In this document: in pieces, positions 30,625 through 40,233 of the stretch
Layout of the letters: each line of letters begins with the position of its first letter
How positions within the stretch are numbered: the first letter of the stretch is position 1
NCBI GenBank assembly: GCA_947243795.1
Contig: OX365935.1
Span: 558,001 to 622,000 of the forward strand
DNA length: 64,000 nt
Reading direction: 5' to 3'
Source: Saccharomyces uvarum
Taxonomy: Eukaryota; Ascomycota; Saccharomycetes; Saccharomycetales; Saccharomycetaceae
Program-made: the position numbers and the translations under genes
Notes under the pieces: model-generated
The model's input: the letters and a program-made list of their open reading frames with translations, nothing else
What the model was told of the DNA's origin: nothing
Database searches by the model: none

Positions 30625-32007
30625 ATGGCGGAAGATAAGTCGCAGGTCAAGATCAGGTTTTTCACTCGTGAGAAGGATGAAGCACTACATGTCCAAGAAA
30701 CTCCAATGTACGCACCCATCTCTTTGAAGAGATACGGGCTGTCTGAAGTTGTTAATCATCTATTGGAATCGGATAAACCGGTTCCTTTCGATTTCTTGAT
30801 TGACGGTGAGCTATTGCGTACTTCATTGCAGGACTACTTGACTAAGAAGGGTCTATCCAGTGAAACTTCATTGAATGTAGAATATACCAGGGCTGTCCTG
30901 CCACCATCGTATTTGAACAGTTTCAGTAACGAAGACTGGATCAGCTCCCTAGACGTGGGCGACGACTCAAAACACATCATCAGTGGTTCTTACGATGGTA
31001 TCGTCCGTACTTGGAATCTATCAGGTAACGTGCAAAAGCAATACAGTGGCCATTCAGGTCCTATCCGTGCTGTCAAATATATCTCGAACACAAGACTGGT
31101 TTCTGCCGGTAATGACCGTACTTTAAGACTATGGAAAACCAAAAACGATGATTTGAAATTGACTCCGCAACAACAAGCAGACGAAGACGAAGATGAAGAA
31201 GCCAATATCGAAGACGGTAAGACCTTGGCAATCTTGGAAGGTCACAAGGCCCCAGTTGTCTCCATCGACGTATCAGACAACTCCAGAATATTATCTGCAT
31301 CTTACGATAACTCCATTGGGTTCTGGTCTACTATCTACAAAGAAATGACAGTCGTGGATCCATTAGAAGATATAAATAACCCAAATAATAAAATTTCCAC
31401 TGCAGCCAGGAAAAGAAGAAAGTTGACGATGAAAGATGGTACCATCAGAAGACGCGCCCCACTATCTCTTTTAGAATCTCATACAGCCCCCGTGGAACAG
31501 GTGATTTTTGACTCCACTGATAACACCGTCGGTTATTCCGTATCGCAAGATCATACCATCAAGACCTGGGATTTGGTCACCGCAAGATGCATAGACACAA
31601 GAGCCACATCGTACTCGTTGCTTTCCATCGCACAATTGCCCTCTTTGAACTTGTTGGCGTGCGGGTCCAGCGCCAGACACATCACATTGCATGATCCTCG
31701 TTTAGGGGCATCTTCCAAGGTCACGCAGCAACAACTAATTGGTCATAAAAACTTTGTCTCTTCATTGGATACCTGTCCCGAGAATGAGTACATCCTGTGC
31801 TCGGGTTCCCACGATGGGACCGTGAAAGTATGGGATATTAGATCCAGTGCTCCAATGTACACCATCACAAGAGAAGACAAATCGGTTCAAAAGGGTGTTA
31901 ACGACAAAGTCTTTGCTGTCCAATGGGCAGAAAAGGTGGGCATTATTAGTGCTGGTCAAGATAAAAAGATTCAAATAAATAAGGGAGACAACATCTTCAA
32001 AAATTAA
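30625..32007 (+). CDS. YTM1: Ytm1, 60S ribosome biogenesis WD40 protein
   Basis: Ytm1 (WDR12) forms the Nop7-Erb1-Ytm1 complex of pre-60S particles and is pulled off by the AAA ATPase Rea1. The 460-residue protein has an N-terminal ubiquitin-like NLE domain (about 8-90), which binds the Rea1 MIDAS domain, followed by a seven-bladed WD40 propeller, with blade ends such as IVRTWN, TLRLWK, TIKTWD and TVKVWD. An acidic loop (about 184-194) and a basic KRRK insert (about 263-266) sit between blades. The length equals the S. cerevisiae protein. The promoter has RRPE and PAC motifs. Confidence 0.97.
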   Translation: MAEDKSQVKIRFFTREKDEALHVQETPMYAPISLKRYGLSEVVNHLLESDKPVPFDFLIDGELLRTSLQDYLTKKGLSSETSLNVEYTRAVLPPSYLNSFSNEDWISSLDVGDDSKHIISGSYDGIVRTWNLSGNVQKQYSGHSGPIRAVKYISNTRLVSAGNDRTLRLWKTKNDDLKLTPQQQADEDEDEEANIEDGKTLAILEGHKAPVVSIDVSDNSRILSASYDNSIGFWSTIYKEMTVVDPLEDINNPNNKISTAARKRRKLTMKDGTIRRRAPLSLLESHTAPVEQVIFDSTDNTVGYSVSQDHTIKTWDLVTARCIDTRATSYSLLSIAQLPSLNLLACGSSARHITLHDPRLGASSKVTQQQLIGHKNFVSSLDTCPENEYILCSGSHDGTVKVWDIRSSAPMYTITREDKSVQKGVNDKVFAVQWAEKVGIISAGQDKKIQINKGDNIFKN

Positions 32008-32288
32008 AATCACTGTCTTCTCTAGCCATTTTTATGTAAAATAATATACAGTGTACTTAAAATAGACTTGATCTCGAAAACAACTTTCGCGCTTTTTTTT
32101 TTATTATTATTATTTTTTTTGCGACAAACAACATATCCATCTGCCATCAAAAAATAATTATGGTTATGATTATATATTTTTGTATGAGATATCTATAAAT
32201 TTGAGTTGAGGAATTTTACTCATCTTACCTCTTCCCAGTATAATATTTGAATATATGTAGTTGTGGTTGTTTTCTTCTAGAACGTTCT

Positions 32289-34241
32289 CTAAACAATCCT
32301 TGCAGAGGCATCTGTAGTCATTTCTGTATATGAATAGCCATCTTCGGTATCCTTAACAGCAGAAAATAAACTATTGGAGACAGGTTCGTTCGGTTTTTGT
32401 TGGTGTTGTGCGCCCTCGTGTTCGAGTGATGCGTGACTTAGCTGTGTATGAGTTCTGTGTAATGCTAATCTTTCACCTGCACCTCCCCTGGCCGAAGGGT
32501 CTGTTTCCATCGTTCTTAAAGTAGCCATTCTTGTCAAGTTCATTTCACCTTCAGAAGTATTGAAATTATCAACGTCACCTTCCGCTGCAGCCTCCTTTTG
32601 CATGGCAGAATAACCAAATTGCGACTTGTGTCTAAGCTTACTCCCCCATTTCTCGAAAACCCATGGAATTGGGATCATCACAACACAAAGTAGAGCAAAT
32701 AATGTGCTTGCCCACTTGATTTTCATTTTAGTATACATTTGAATGGTGAACAGTGGGAAAACACTACTCATGACATATCTTAATAGATTGTTAGCGGCTA
32801 AACAGGAAGCAACGGTTAATGGTGGGTAACATGTAGAGAAATACATCAAAACACTGAAAAAGATCAAAATCAAACCAAAGCCAAATGGCACACCGGCAGC
32901 CACTGGGGCCATCCAGTGAACATCTGCTCTGGCCGTCCATGCTTGCCAAAATAGACCGATGGGCAATGCTACAGAACCAAATTTACAGGCAATCAAAAAT
33001 TTCTCAGGAACAATTGGTAACAGTTCATTAGTATCAGGATCTCTTGCGCCTCTGTATGGTTCAGTTCTTTTGGAGGTTCTTTCATTTTCACTTAGTGGTG
33101 GAGTGCCTGCAGGTGGTTTAGGGAAAAGGTATTTCCTATCGATGTATAGATAAAAGAAGGCAGCCACCCATAAACCGACACCAATACCAATAAATGGCAA
33201 CCCAGATACACCAGCACTCATGTGGTAAACACCGCGATAGATGACAGCGTATGCTTCGAAAAAACCAAATAAAATGGCAAAGATGAAAGCGACGTAAATA
33301 CTGAAAACAAAAACAATTGGTTCGACAAAAAGCATTTTCAATGGTCTTAGAATGGTGACGGTGATGGTAGTTTTCATGAACTCCTTTTGATCCTTCCTGG
33401 TAAACTTTTTTAAGACTATGTTTCTCTTCTTGGCACGCTTTTTCAAGATAATACCTTTATGGGTTTCCGGCATGGTAGCAATAAATGGTAGAACCATTCC
33501 ACCAGCTATCAATTGGATCCATTCAGACCAACGCCAGCCCTTAGCTTCAGTAGCGAAACCGGCCATAATTGGTGACAAAACAGGCCCCAAAAATGGAGAC
33601 AGGACAAAATAAGTCATGGCAACAGAGACCTGATCGACATCAAAAATATCCAAGATGGTACCTGAACCAACGGACAAGGCAGGGGAGGCAAAGACACCGG
33701 ATAGAAATCTTAAGGGTAAGATGATTCTCATGTGACCATTGGACAAACCAACACCCATGGTGAAGAGCATTGATGCGGGCAAGGAGAACAAATAGACGGG
33801 TTTACGACCGAAGACTTCACTTAATGGAGCGCCAACAACCGTCGCTAGACCCAAAAGGTAGAAAGTCAACCCGGAAAGGGCCAAGGTCTGGCTAACATGG
33901 TACCTACTCACCAATTCTGGCACGGAGGAGACGTAAAGGGAACTTCCCATCGTAACCACCAAACAAAGAAGCGCGGAAGACATCGTAGCATACCATTTTT
34001 TCCAAGAGGGCCAGTTGTGTGGGTTATCCGGGTCATCAGGCCCATCCCAGTCTAGATCTTTTGGGTCGATCGGCTCATCGTTAATATCGGTCGATTCTGC
34101 AATCGAGTTGGACACTTTTTCATCTTCCATCATCGAGCTTGTAGATGATGATGAGCCCTGGCTGTTCTTGTTCGAGGTGTTAGAAACCTTGCGTGCATCT
34201 GCTTGATTATTCGAGTTAGCTTCGATGTTAGGAGAAGACAT
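32289..34241 (-). CDS. TPO4: Tpo4, plasma-membrane polyamine exporter (MFS, DHA1)
   Basis: Tpo4 is a major-facilitator drug:H+ antiporter of the DHA1 family that exports polyamines such as spermine, with Tpo1-3. The 650-residue protein has a hydrophilic N-terminal tail of about 85 residues rich in Ser and Asp, then 12 membrane segments. The MFS motif after the second segment reads GAPLSEVFGRKPVY. A long cytosolic central loop and a C-terminal tail of about 110 residues follow. It is slightly shorter than the 659 residues I recall for S. cerevisiae. A TCCGTGGA drug-response-type site lies about 465 bp upstream. Confidence 0.95.
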   Translation of the reverse strand: MSSPNIEANSNNQADARKVSNTSNKNSQGSSSSTSSMMEDEKVSNSIAESTDINDEPIDPKDLDWDGPDDPDNPHNWPSWKKWYATMSSALLCLVVTMGSSLYVSSVPELVSRYHVSQTLALSGLTFYLLGLATVVGAPLSEVFGRKPVYLFSLPASMLFTMGVGLSNGHMRIILPLRFLSGVFASPALSVGSGTILDIFDVDQVSVAMTYFVLSPFLGPVLSPIMAGFATEAKGWRWSEWIQLIAGGMVLPFIATMPETHKGIILKKRAKKRNIVLKKFTRKDQKEFMKTTITVTILRPLKMLFVEPIVFVFSIYVAFIFAILFGFFEAYAVIYRGVYHMSAGVSGLPFIGIGVGLWVAAFFYLYIDRKYLFPKPPAGTPPLSENERTSKRTEPYRGARDPDTNELLPIVPEKFLIACKFGSVALPIGLFWQAWTARADVHWMAPVAAGVPFGFGLILIFFSVLMYFSTCYPPLTVASCLAANNLLRYVMSSVFPLFTIQMYTKMKIKWASTLFALLCVVMIPIPWVFEKWGSKLRHKSQFGYSAMQKEAAAEGDVDNFNTSEGEMNLTRMATLRTMETDPSARGGAGERLALHRTHTQLSHASLEHEGAQHQQKPNEPVSNSLFSAVKDTEDGYSYTEMTTDASARIV

Positions 34242-34616
34242 CTGTGAATTTTCAGATCTATATATGTATATTGTATGCAGGCGGGTGTGTATGTGTAGTA
34301 TATCGGTTTTTTCAAGAACATATCAAATAGAAAAGAATATGTATCAGCTACAGTGAATCTACAAATTGTATCCCCCATCTAGGCTAATATATATATGTGA
34401 GTGCCTGCCTAGTCTACCATATCATCCACGTTGGTGGAAACGAAAAGCCTACTAGCTCAAATACGAGTATGCAATCATTTCAATTCTTACCTTCATTAGC
34501 ATCATGGCGTCGCATCGCGGATTTAAGGCGAGCTATCCGGAGGGATACCTCTCTAGTGGGGCCCCTGCAGCTACGCGAAGACGGAGCCGCACGGGAATCC
34601 TAATGCCTCGGCGATA

Positions 34617-34641
34617 GGGAGACCGCCGGGGCGGGTCTCCC
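34617..34641. repeat. GC-rich inverted repeat between TPO4 and MOD5
   Basis: GGGAGACC (34617-34624) and GGTCTCCC (34634-34641) form a perfect 8-bp stem around a 9-nt loop of only G and C. Outside it, TAATG (34601-34605) and CATTA (34654-34658) can pair to extend the fold imperfectly. It is the most GC-rich structure in any intergenic part of the window. Confidence 0.7.
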
Positions 34642-34706
34642 CGTCTCCCCGGCCATTAGCATCACTAAGGCCGAGCACACTGGCTCCGCTTTTTTTTGGC
34701 TTTGGT

Positions 34707-34714
34707 TCCGTGGA
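34707..34714. promoter_or_regulatory. Candidate Pdr1/Pdr3 response element (TCCGTGGA)
   Basis: TCCGTGGA is a known functional variant of the pleiotropic drug resistance element TCCGCGGA. It lies about 465 bp upstream of TPO4, which encodes a drug:H+ antiporter-type exporter. A single 8-bp match may be chance. Confidence 0.4.
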
Positions 34715-35494
34715 AGCCGGTCGCTAGTGGCGAACGGCAGTACTAGGCTATGGCTAGCCTTGCATGAAACCAAAGCATGTAGAATGGTTGATATAAATAA
34801 CGGTTGGTTTTTTATATATGGCTTGCGTCGCATCTTCTCGTAGTCTGCACTGCAGCGAAATCGGGAAGAGAAGCCAATTCCTGCTGCCCCTTTTTATATC
34901 TCAACCCACCAGTTGGACACATACCTCAATATTTTTCAGGACCTTTCTTGTTTCGCTTCTTTACTTCTCTTAGCTTCTTGCCCGAGATTCCGTAGTTTCC
35001 GCCGGAATAGCCGCCGTGATGATTGTCTTGTATACTAGACAAAAGACAAACAGAGGCAGAAGGGAACAATACGCATGGCTTGATGTCTCGAACGGTCATG
35101 GCGTCCGCTTGCTCTTTTTTTGTGCAGAGCTGTTACTTTTCAAATGCGTTTCGGGAACGTTCTCTGACTTATATATGAGCGGCCCTTCCCTCAAAAATAT
35201 ATCTATATATCTACATATATATATAACCAGTCCTATCTATACGGGTTAAAGACAAATCTGTTCGTCTCGGTTTCCTGCTCCTTGATCAAGTAGGGATCTT
35301 GATTATGGAATTAAATCAAAGTCGTACCCTCGTCCTCGCTCATCGGGAAAGATTTAGAACAAAGGGAAAAAAAAGAAATTTTAAATGTCAAATGAAAAGT
35401 GAAAAAAAATATGAAAGAGATCTTGCCTGGGTTTATATTGGTTGGTAAACATGTACGATACGCATGTATTCTTCATAAACAGAAGAGGGTCTTC

Positions 35495-36781
35495 ATGCTG
35501 CGAGCGACACTCAAAGACTATTTAACGATGTCTAAGAAAGTTATAGTCATTGCTGGTACCACGGGAGTGGGAAAGTCTCAACTATCTATACAATTAGCTA
35601 AAAAATTCAACGGTGAAGTTATCAATTCAGATTCTATGCAGGTTTATAAAGATATCCCTATTATAACAAATAAGCACCCGATTTTAGAAAGAGAGGGTAT
35701 TCCTCATCACGTAATGAACCATGTCGATTGGTCCGAAGAATACTACTCGCACCGTTTCGAAAGCGAATGCATCAAGACCATTGAAGATATTCACCAAAGA
35801 GGCAAGATACCCATCGTGGTAGGAGGCACTCATTATTATTTACAGACCCTGTTTAACAAGAAAGTAGAAACGCGGTTTTCGGAACGTGAACTCACTCAGG
35901 AACAACTAGAGATTCTGCAATCTAATGACCCCGATATCGTTTATAGCACTCTTATGGAATGCGATCCGGATATCGCTAACAAGTACCATCCTAATGATTA
36001 TAGAAGAGTGCAGAGGATGCTGGAAATCTACTATAAAACGGGCAAGAAACCAAGCGAAACGTTTAGCGAACAAAAAATCACTTTAAAATATGACACCTTA
36101 TTTTTATGGTTATACAGTAGACCAGAACCACTCTTCCAAAGACTAGACGATCGTGTGGACGTAATGCTAGAAAGAGGAGCCCTGCAGGAAATCGAGCAAT
36201 TGCACGAATATTACAAGCAAAACAATTTCACACAGGAGCAGTGCGAAAATGGTGTTTGGCAAGTCATTGGCTTCAAAGAATTTTTACCATGGTTAAACAG
36301 AGAACCTAATGATACCACGATTAAGCTGGAAGATTGTATTGAACGAATGAAAACACGCACTCGTCAATATGCAAAAAGACAAGTGAAATGGATCAAGAAA
36401 ATGCTTATACCCGATATCAAAGGTGATATTTACCTGCTGGATGCCACCGACCTTTCTCAATGGGACGTCACCGCTTCCCAAAGGGCAATAGCCATTTCTA
36501 ATGACTTTCTTAACGACTTGCCGGTAAAGCAAGAAAGAGCCCCAGAAGTTCTAGGGGAGTTATTATCCGAAGGCGAAACCACTATGAAAAAATTGGACGA
36601 TTGGACCCATTTCACTTGTAACATATGTCGCAATGCGGACGGTAAGAACTTGGTAGCTATCGGTGAAAAATACTGGAATATTCATTTACGCAGCAGAAGA
36701 CATAAATCTAATTTGAAAAGAGGTGCACGTAAAACTGACTTTGAAAAATGGAAAGTACACAAGAAGGAACCCGCTGAATAA
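35495..36781 (+). CDS. MOD5: Mod5, tRNA dimethylallyltransferase (dual-start, dual-localised)
   Basis: Mod5 adds the isopentenyl group to A37 of certain tRNAs in mitochondria and cytosol. From the ATG at 35495 the protein has 428 residues, the S. cerevisiae length, and the second in-frame ATG at codon 12 (35528) is kept. In S. cerevisiae Met1 gives the mitochondrial form and Met12 the cytosolic/nuclear form. The P-loop GTTGVGKS is at 21-28. The dimethylallyltransferase core follows, and a C-terminal C2H2 zinc finger uses Cys375, Cys378, His397 and His403. The frame stays open upstream with another ATG at 35411. It is convergent with RIM20. Confidence 0.96.
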   Translation: MLRATLKDYLTMSKKVIVIAGTTGVGKSQLSIQLAKKFNGEVINSDSMQVYKDIPIITNKHPILEREGIPHHVMNHVDWSEEYYSHRFESECIKTIEDIHQRGKIPIVVGGTHYYLQTLFNKKVETRFSERELTQEQLEILQSNDPDIVYSTLMECDPDIANKYHPNDYRRVQRMLEIYYKTGKKPSETFSEQKITLKYDTLFLWLYSRPEPLFQRLDDRVDVMLERGALQEIEQLHEYYKQNNFTQEQCENGVWQVIGFKEFLPWLNREPNDTTIKLEDCIERMKTRTRQYAKRQVKWIKKMLIPDIKGDIYLLDATDLSQWDVTASQRAIAISNDFLNDLPVKQERAPEVLGELLSEGETTMKKLDDWTHFTCNICRNADGKNLVAIGEKYWNIHLRSRRHKSNLKRGARKTDFEKWKVHKKEPAE

Positions 36782-36828
36782 GCATGTCCAAAAAGAAATA
36801 TTAGATCTATATATGAGTACATAAAAGA

Positions 36829-36851
36829 GGGGGGGGGTGGTTAAAAACCAC
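36829..36851. repeat. G9 run joined to a short perfect inverted repeat
   Basis: Nine consecutive G residues (36829-36837) run into GTGGTT-AAA-AACCAC (36837-36851), a perfect 6-bp stem with a 3-nt loop. It lies in the 95-bp gap between convergent MOD5 and RIM20. Confidence 0.85.
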
Positions 36852-36876
36852 ATCTATACATGAATTAGGGCAGGTC

Positions 36877-38859
36877 TTATTTCCCTTCAAATATGAGGCT
36901 TTCATCGAGCTTTGTTTTCTCAATTCTTCTTGTCGCATCAAACTCTCGTACTTCGTTGCAAAATGTGTTTGTAGAGTTGATTAAATTTTCATAAAACGTG
37001 GTCCCTGCATTTAGATTATCTTTCACCTCATCGAGCAACCCTAGGGAATATTTCAAATCTTCAATATACAATTCTCTGGGATCTGTTCTTTCCATTTTTT
37101 TTGTTTCACCACTTTCATTTGTTTTATTATTCTCCTTACGCTCTATCTCATGGATCAACTTCATATTTTCTTGCTTCGTATTATTAACGTATCTCAAATC
37201 TTCATCAAAATACTTCAAATGTTCTATAAAAATGGGTTCAAAGTCTGTTGTGCCACTTTTTTTATACGATGAAATGATTTTTGAAAGTATTCTATATTCA
37301 GAAGACCTACGCTTTGTCTTTTCAATATGCTCGCTTCTCTCCTGTATGACTTGTTTGATCTTATTTGTTAAGGGGTCGTTGGATTCCGGTAGTTTAATCC
37401 CTGATGTTATCAAAGTTTTGTCAATGGTCTGAAATAGCTCATTTGTTTGTTTGTCAATCGCACTACCTTGATCAATATATTCTTTCAGTTTATTCAATTT
37501 TTCGTAATATTTTGCGTTGATAGTTGATGATTCGGGTAAAGTCCAATGTAAAGTCCCGTGCTTTAGTCGGAGTTGATTATCACTCAAGGCTTCTTCATTC
37601 AAAATATGGGTTATGTTATCTAATTCACTTTGTATATTTTCATTATTCACTTGGAGATTATTAAGTGATGCTTGATATTGTTTTAGTTCGGTTTCGCTTA
37701 TTGTTTTAAGTTCCTGTGGTATTTGGTAGGTAGTCATGGACTCCTTCAGTAATTTACTTAGCGAAGTGAGAGGGTTTGTAATACGCTGTTCAACGTATTT
37801 ATCTTGCCTTTCATTATACGCCGTGCAATAATCCATTACCTCTATCGGAATTAGGTCTTTGAACAACTGCTCGCTATCGTCAACGGATGGTAATAATCCT
37901 ACAATGGAAGATGGCTTGACCATGGAAGCTGGTTGAATCGTTGGTAACTCAGAGGGAACTTGTTGCAAGTAAATAAAATCGTTATCCCTTTGAGCTTCCT
38001 TCAGAGCAGATTCAATGACGGTTTTGAACTTAGCGTTTGAAGATAACGTTGATTCATTAAGAAATTGCAATGCGGTTTGCAAAGCTTTCACCATGCTCCC
38101 GAACTGCTTCTTTCCGTTAAAAGACAATGCCATTCTGTAATAAGTCACTGCACTAAAATAGGCCTTCTTGGCCTTCAAGTGATTGGTCCAATCATTTCTG
38201 ATGAGTTTACCTTTTTGGGAGTCACTTATAGATTCAGCATAAAAGTTCACAATTTGTTGTGATAACTTTGCGATCAAAGAGTCCTTATGTTTATCTTGTA
38301 CGGCTTTGAACCAAAAACATTCCTGTGCTTGTGCTAGCATTAAGGAGGTCAATGCTTTCGCTGTCGAATCATCTACTACTGCCTCTGTCTTGAGAGTTGC
38401 TTGATGGTCCAGTACATACTTAAAGCACCCGGCGCCATTCTGGAAGTAAAGGCATGATTTTTTTAACGATTCTGCCGAATCGCTGTTGCTATCCAACGCC
38501 AACAATGAATACATGCACCCAATGTTATAAATAATGGTTAATTTTTCCCATTGTAATGAATACTGGCCACATCCATGTGACTTCTGTGATAATGTTTGGA
38601 ACCATGTAAATTCAATCTGGTTATTTGGGAACTTCTTCTCCAATTGTAGCAGAATTGCGTAGTACTTTTTCAAAGCATCAAGCCCACCGACTGAGATATC
38701 TGGAGTTATGGCATTGTTCCTTGCGGTAGCGACTTTAGATATATCTGGTTGGAAAAAGGATGCAGTTTGAAAGGATGTAGCATCGATTAGTTTTGATAGC
38801 TCCGTGGCAAAGTCCACTTCTAAGGTCCTTTTGAGCGGAATACCAAGCAGCTCACTCAT
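36877..38859 (-). CDS. RIM20: Rim20, Bro1-domain protein of the Rim101 alkaline pH pathway
   Basis: Rim20 is the fungal Alix homolog that binds the ESCRT-III protein Snf7 and the transcription factor Rim101, bringing the latter to the protease Rim13. The ATG at 38859 (MSELLGIPLKRTLEVDFATE) gives 660 residues, one short of S. cerevisiae; seven further open codons upstream have only a GTG. The Bro1 domain covers about 1-370. The rest is a V-shaped helical region with long coiled coils, containing RRSSEYRILSKIISSYKK (about residues 518-535). It lacks the Pro-rich tail of Bro1 and Alix, as expected for Rim20. Confidence 0.96.
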   Translation of the reverse strand: MSELLGIPLKRTLEVDFATELSKLIDATSFQTASFFQPDISKVATARNNAITPDISVGGLDALKKYYAILLQLEKKFPNNQIEFTWFQTLSQKSHGCGQYSLQWEKLTIIYNIGCMYSLLALDSNSDSAESLKKSCLYFQNGAGCFKYVLDHQATLKTEAVVDDSTAKALTSLMLAQAQECFWFKAVQDKHKDSLIAKLSQQIVNFYAESISDSQKGKLIRNDWTNHLKAKKAYFSAVTYYRMALSFNGKKQFGSMVKALQTALQFLNESTLSSNAKFKTVIESALKEAQRDNDFIYLQQVPSELPTIQPASMVKPSSIVGLLPSVDDSEQLFKDLIPIEVMDYCTAYNERQDKYVEQRITNPLTSLSKLLKESMTTYQIPQELKTISETELKQYQASLNNLQVNNENIQSELDNITHILNEEALSDNQLRLKHGTLHWTLPESSTINAKYYEKLNKLKEYIDQGSAIDKQTNELFQTIDKTLITSGIKLPESNDPLTNKIKQVIQERSEHIEKTKRRSSEYRILSKIISSYKKSGTTDFEPIFIEHLKYFDEDLRYVNNTKQENMKLIHEIERKENNKTNESGETKKMERTDPRELYIEDLKYSLGLLDEVKDNLNAGTTFYENLINSTNTFCNEVREFDATRRIEKTKLDESLIFEGK

Positions 38860-39115
38860 TTCGCGATACCAGACTTCCACCTAGACATTAATCTATGCAA
38901 TGGTATAGCTATGTATTGCCAGCTGTATAGTACCTTATATTAAGCTATTCTAAATCCGGGTAACGATATCATTCAAGTTTCTTATTTCTTCACGAAAAAT
39001 AGTGAAAATTGACAAAAAAAATGGCATAGAGCATTTTTTTTTGGATAATAGACGATTTTGCTATTTAAATCCTAGTTTAAAGATAGGACCAAGAACTTTT
39101 ATTTACAGTGACGAG

Positions 39116-39601
39116 ATGACGAAGTATACTATTGACGAACTATTTCAATTGAAGCCAAGTGTTGCTTTAGAGGTTAATTTCGATGCGGTGGAATTCAGAG
39201 CCATCATTGAAAAAGTTAAGCAATTGCAACACTTAAAAGAAGAAGAGTTTGGCGCTCACCATGCTGGCCACTTCGGCCGTAGAAGATCTTCCCACCATCA
39301 CGGTAGACCAAAGGTTAAGCACAACAAGCCTAAGGTGACCACCGATTCTGATGGCTGGTGCACATTTGAAGCTAAGAAGAAAGGCAGTGGAGACGAAGAT
39401 GAGGAAGAAGGCGAGACTACTCCAACCCCCAACGTACCAGCTGTCACCATTGCCCAAGAGACTTTGAAAGTCAAGCCAAACAATAAGAATATTTCATCCA
39501 ATAGACCTGCTGATGCTAGAGATATCGTTGCGGATAAACCAATTCTTGGCTTCAATGCATTTGCTGCCTTGGAAAGTGAAGATGAAGACGACGAAGCATG
39601 A
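39116..39601 (+). CDS. CAF20: Caf20, eIF4E-binding translational regulator
   Basis: Caf20 (p20) competes with eIF4G for the cap-binding protein eIF4E and represses translation of a subset of mRNAs. The 161-residue protein starts [15 protein letters not shown], with the canonical eIF4E-binding motif YxxxxL-phi at Tyr4-Leu9-Phe10. The rest is disordered: a His/Arg/Ser patch (about 45-65), an acidic Glu-rich run (about 92-100), and a conserved C-terminal block ending in an acidic tail. The open frame continues upstream to a GTG but without an ATG. The length equals the S. cerevisiae protein. Confidence 0.97.
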   Translation: MTKYTIDELFQLKPSVALEVNFDAVEFRAIIEKVKQLQHLKEEEFGAHHAGHFGRRRSSHHHGRPKVKHNKPKVTTDSDGWCTFEAKKKGSGDEDEEEGETTPTPNVPAVTIAQETLKVKPNNKNISSNRPADARDIVADKPILGFNAFAALESEDEDDEA

Positions 39602-39776
39602 GCTCTTCACTGAAGTTCCAACAGGGGTCTATGTATTATGTATAAATTTTCAATATTAGTTTTTCAATAAATAGTTTTTACTCTTTCATGTTAGCTTCGG
39701 CAATGCGTTGTGTTGTGTTGTGAGCCTACGAGAACATAGCAAGCATGCATATATAATGCATAATTATATAAAAATG

Positions 39777-40001
39777 AAATGTAGAACGAATCATGACCAA
39801 CTGTATCAGGTGTTTAAAAAAGCGAGGTGAAAGAGAAAGGCTTCCCCCTCTAAGATCAACAGCTGGAGATACATCTTTCTAGTAAATTAATCTACCATGA
39901 GTCATACGCAACTGAAGCAACGCCCATCAGACATCTAAAAACCATCCCTATGGAAGAAGAGGAGGTTGACGTTAATGGGAACTCATGGCACAATTTTGCT
40001 T
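39777..40001 (-). ncRNA. SNR31: snR31, H/ACA box snoRNA (5' end approximate)
   Basis: snR31 guides pseudouridylation of 18S rRNA at U999 in S. cerevisiae, and its gene lies between CAF20 and snR5. On the minus strand the H box is AGATTA (39888-39893). ACA is at 39780-39782, three nt from the proposed 3' end. The 3' hairpin pocket offers GTATCT (39867-39872) to AGATAC of 18S and TCAT (39793-39796) to AUGA just before the target U. TCAT starts exactly 14 nt before ACA. The right half pairs over only four bases, so support is weaker than for snR5. The minus-strand TATTTAAA at 40066-40073 is a suitable TATA. The 5' end follows the known length of 225 nt. Confidence 0.65.
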
Positions 40002-40065
40002 CAGTGCTTTGAGGAAAAACCTCAAACCTAAGCGAAAGAACGTACATAAGTAGTGAACATCATGC

Positions 40066-40163
40066 TTTAAATACTGCTTTTGTTTGCCGGCAGCTGGATA
40101 GGAGCCCTAAGAAAAAGAGAAAAATTTTCACAGCGCGTCTTTTCCGCGATGAGAGTATAAAAA
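40066..40163. promoter_or_regulatory. Shared divergent promoter of snR31 and snR5: Tbf1, RRPE, PAC, two TATA boxes
   Basis: TATTTAAA on the minus strand (40066-40073) points to snR31 and TATAAAAA on the plus strand (40156-40163) points to snR5. Between them are AGCCCTAA (40103-40110), a match to the Tbf1 site found at most yeast snoRNA genes, GAAAAATTTTCA (40119-40130, RRPE) and GCGATGAG (40146-40153, PAC core). The arrangement suggests one regulatory core serving both snoRNAs. Confidence 0.75.
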
Positions 40164-40233
40164 GCGATCGAATTTCTATATTTTAGAATTCTCTGTACTC
40201 ATTTCCCGGATTATTCTTTTAGATCTCAGTTTA

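Larger units (their letters stand above)
34242..35494. other. Long TPO4-MOD5 divergent intergenic region
   Basis: The 1253-bp stretch has a locally GC-rich core (about 34505-34680) in an otherwise AT-rich interval. Features seen: the palindrome GGGGCCCC near 34558, an 8-bp inverted repeat at 34617-34641, two copies of CATTAGCATCA (34494-34504 and 34654-34664), a TCCGTGGA site (34707-34714), and TA-rich sequence at 35196-35226 that may serve as MOD5 promoter TATA. No tRNA, snoRNA or coding frame was recognised. Confidence 0.6.

Noticed and set aside
39897-39905. Perfect Gcn4 site ATGAGTCAT
   Set aside because: It lies inside the snR31 RNA gene and is not at a promoter position for CAF20 or HEM4. 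A 9-bp palindrome can arise by chance or from snoRNA stem constraint.
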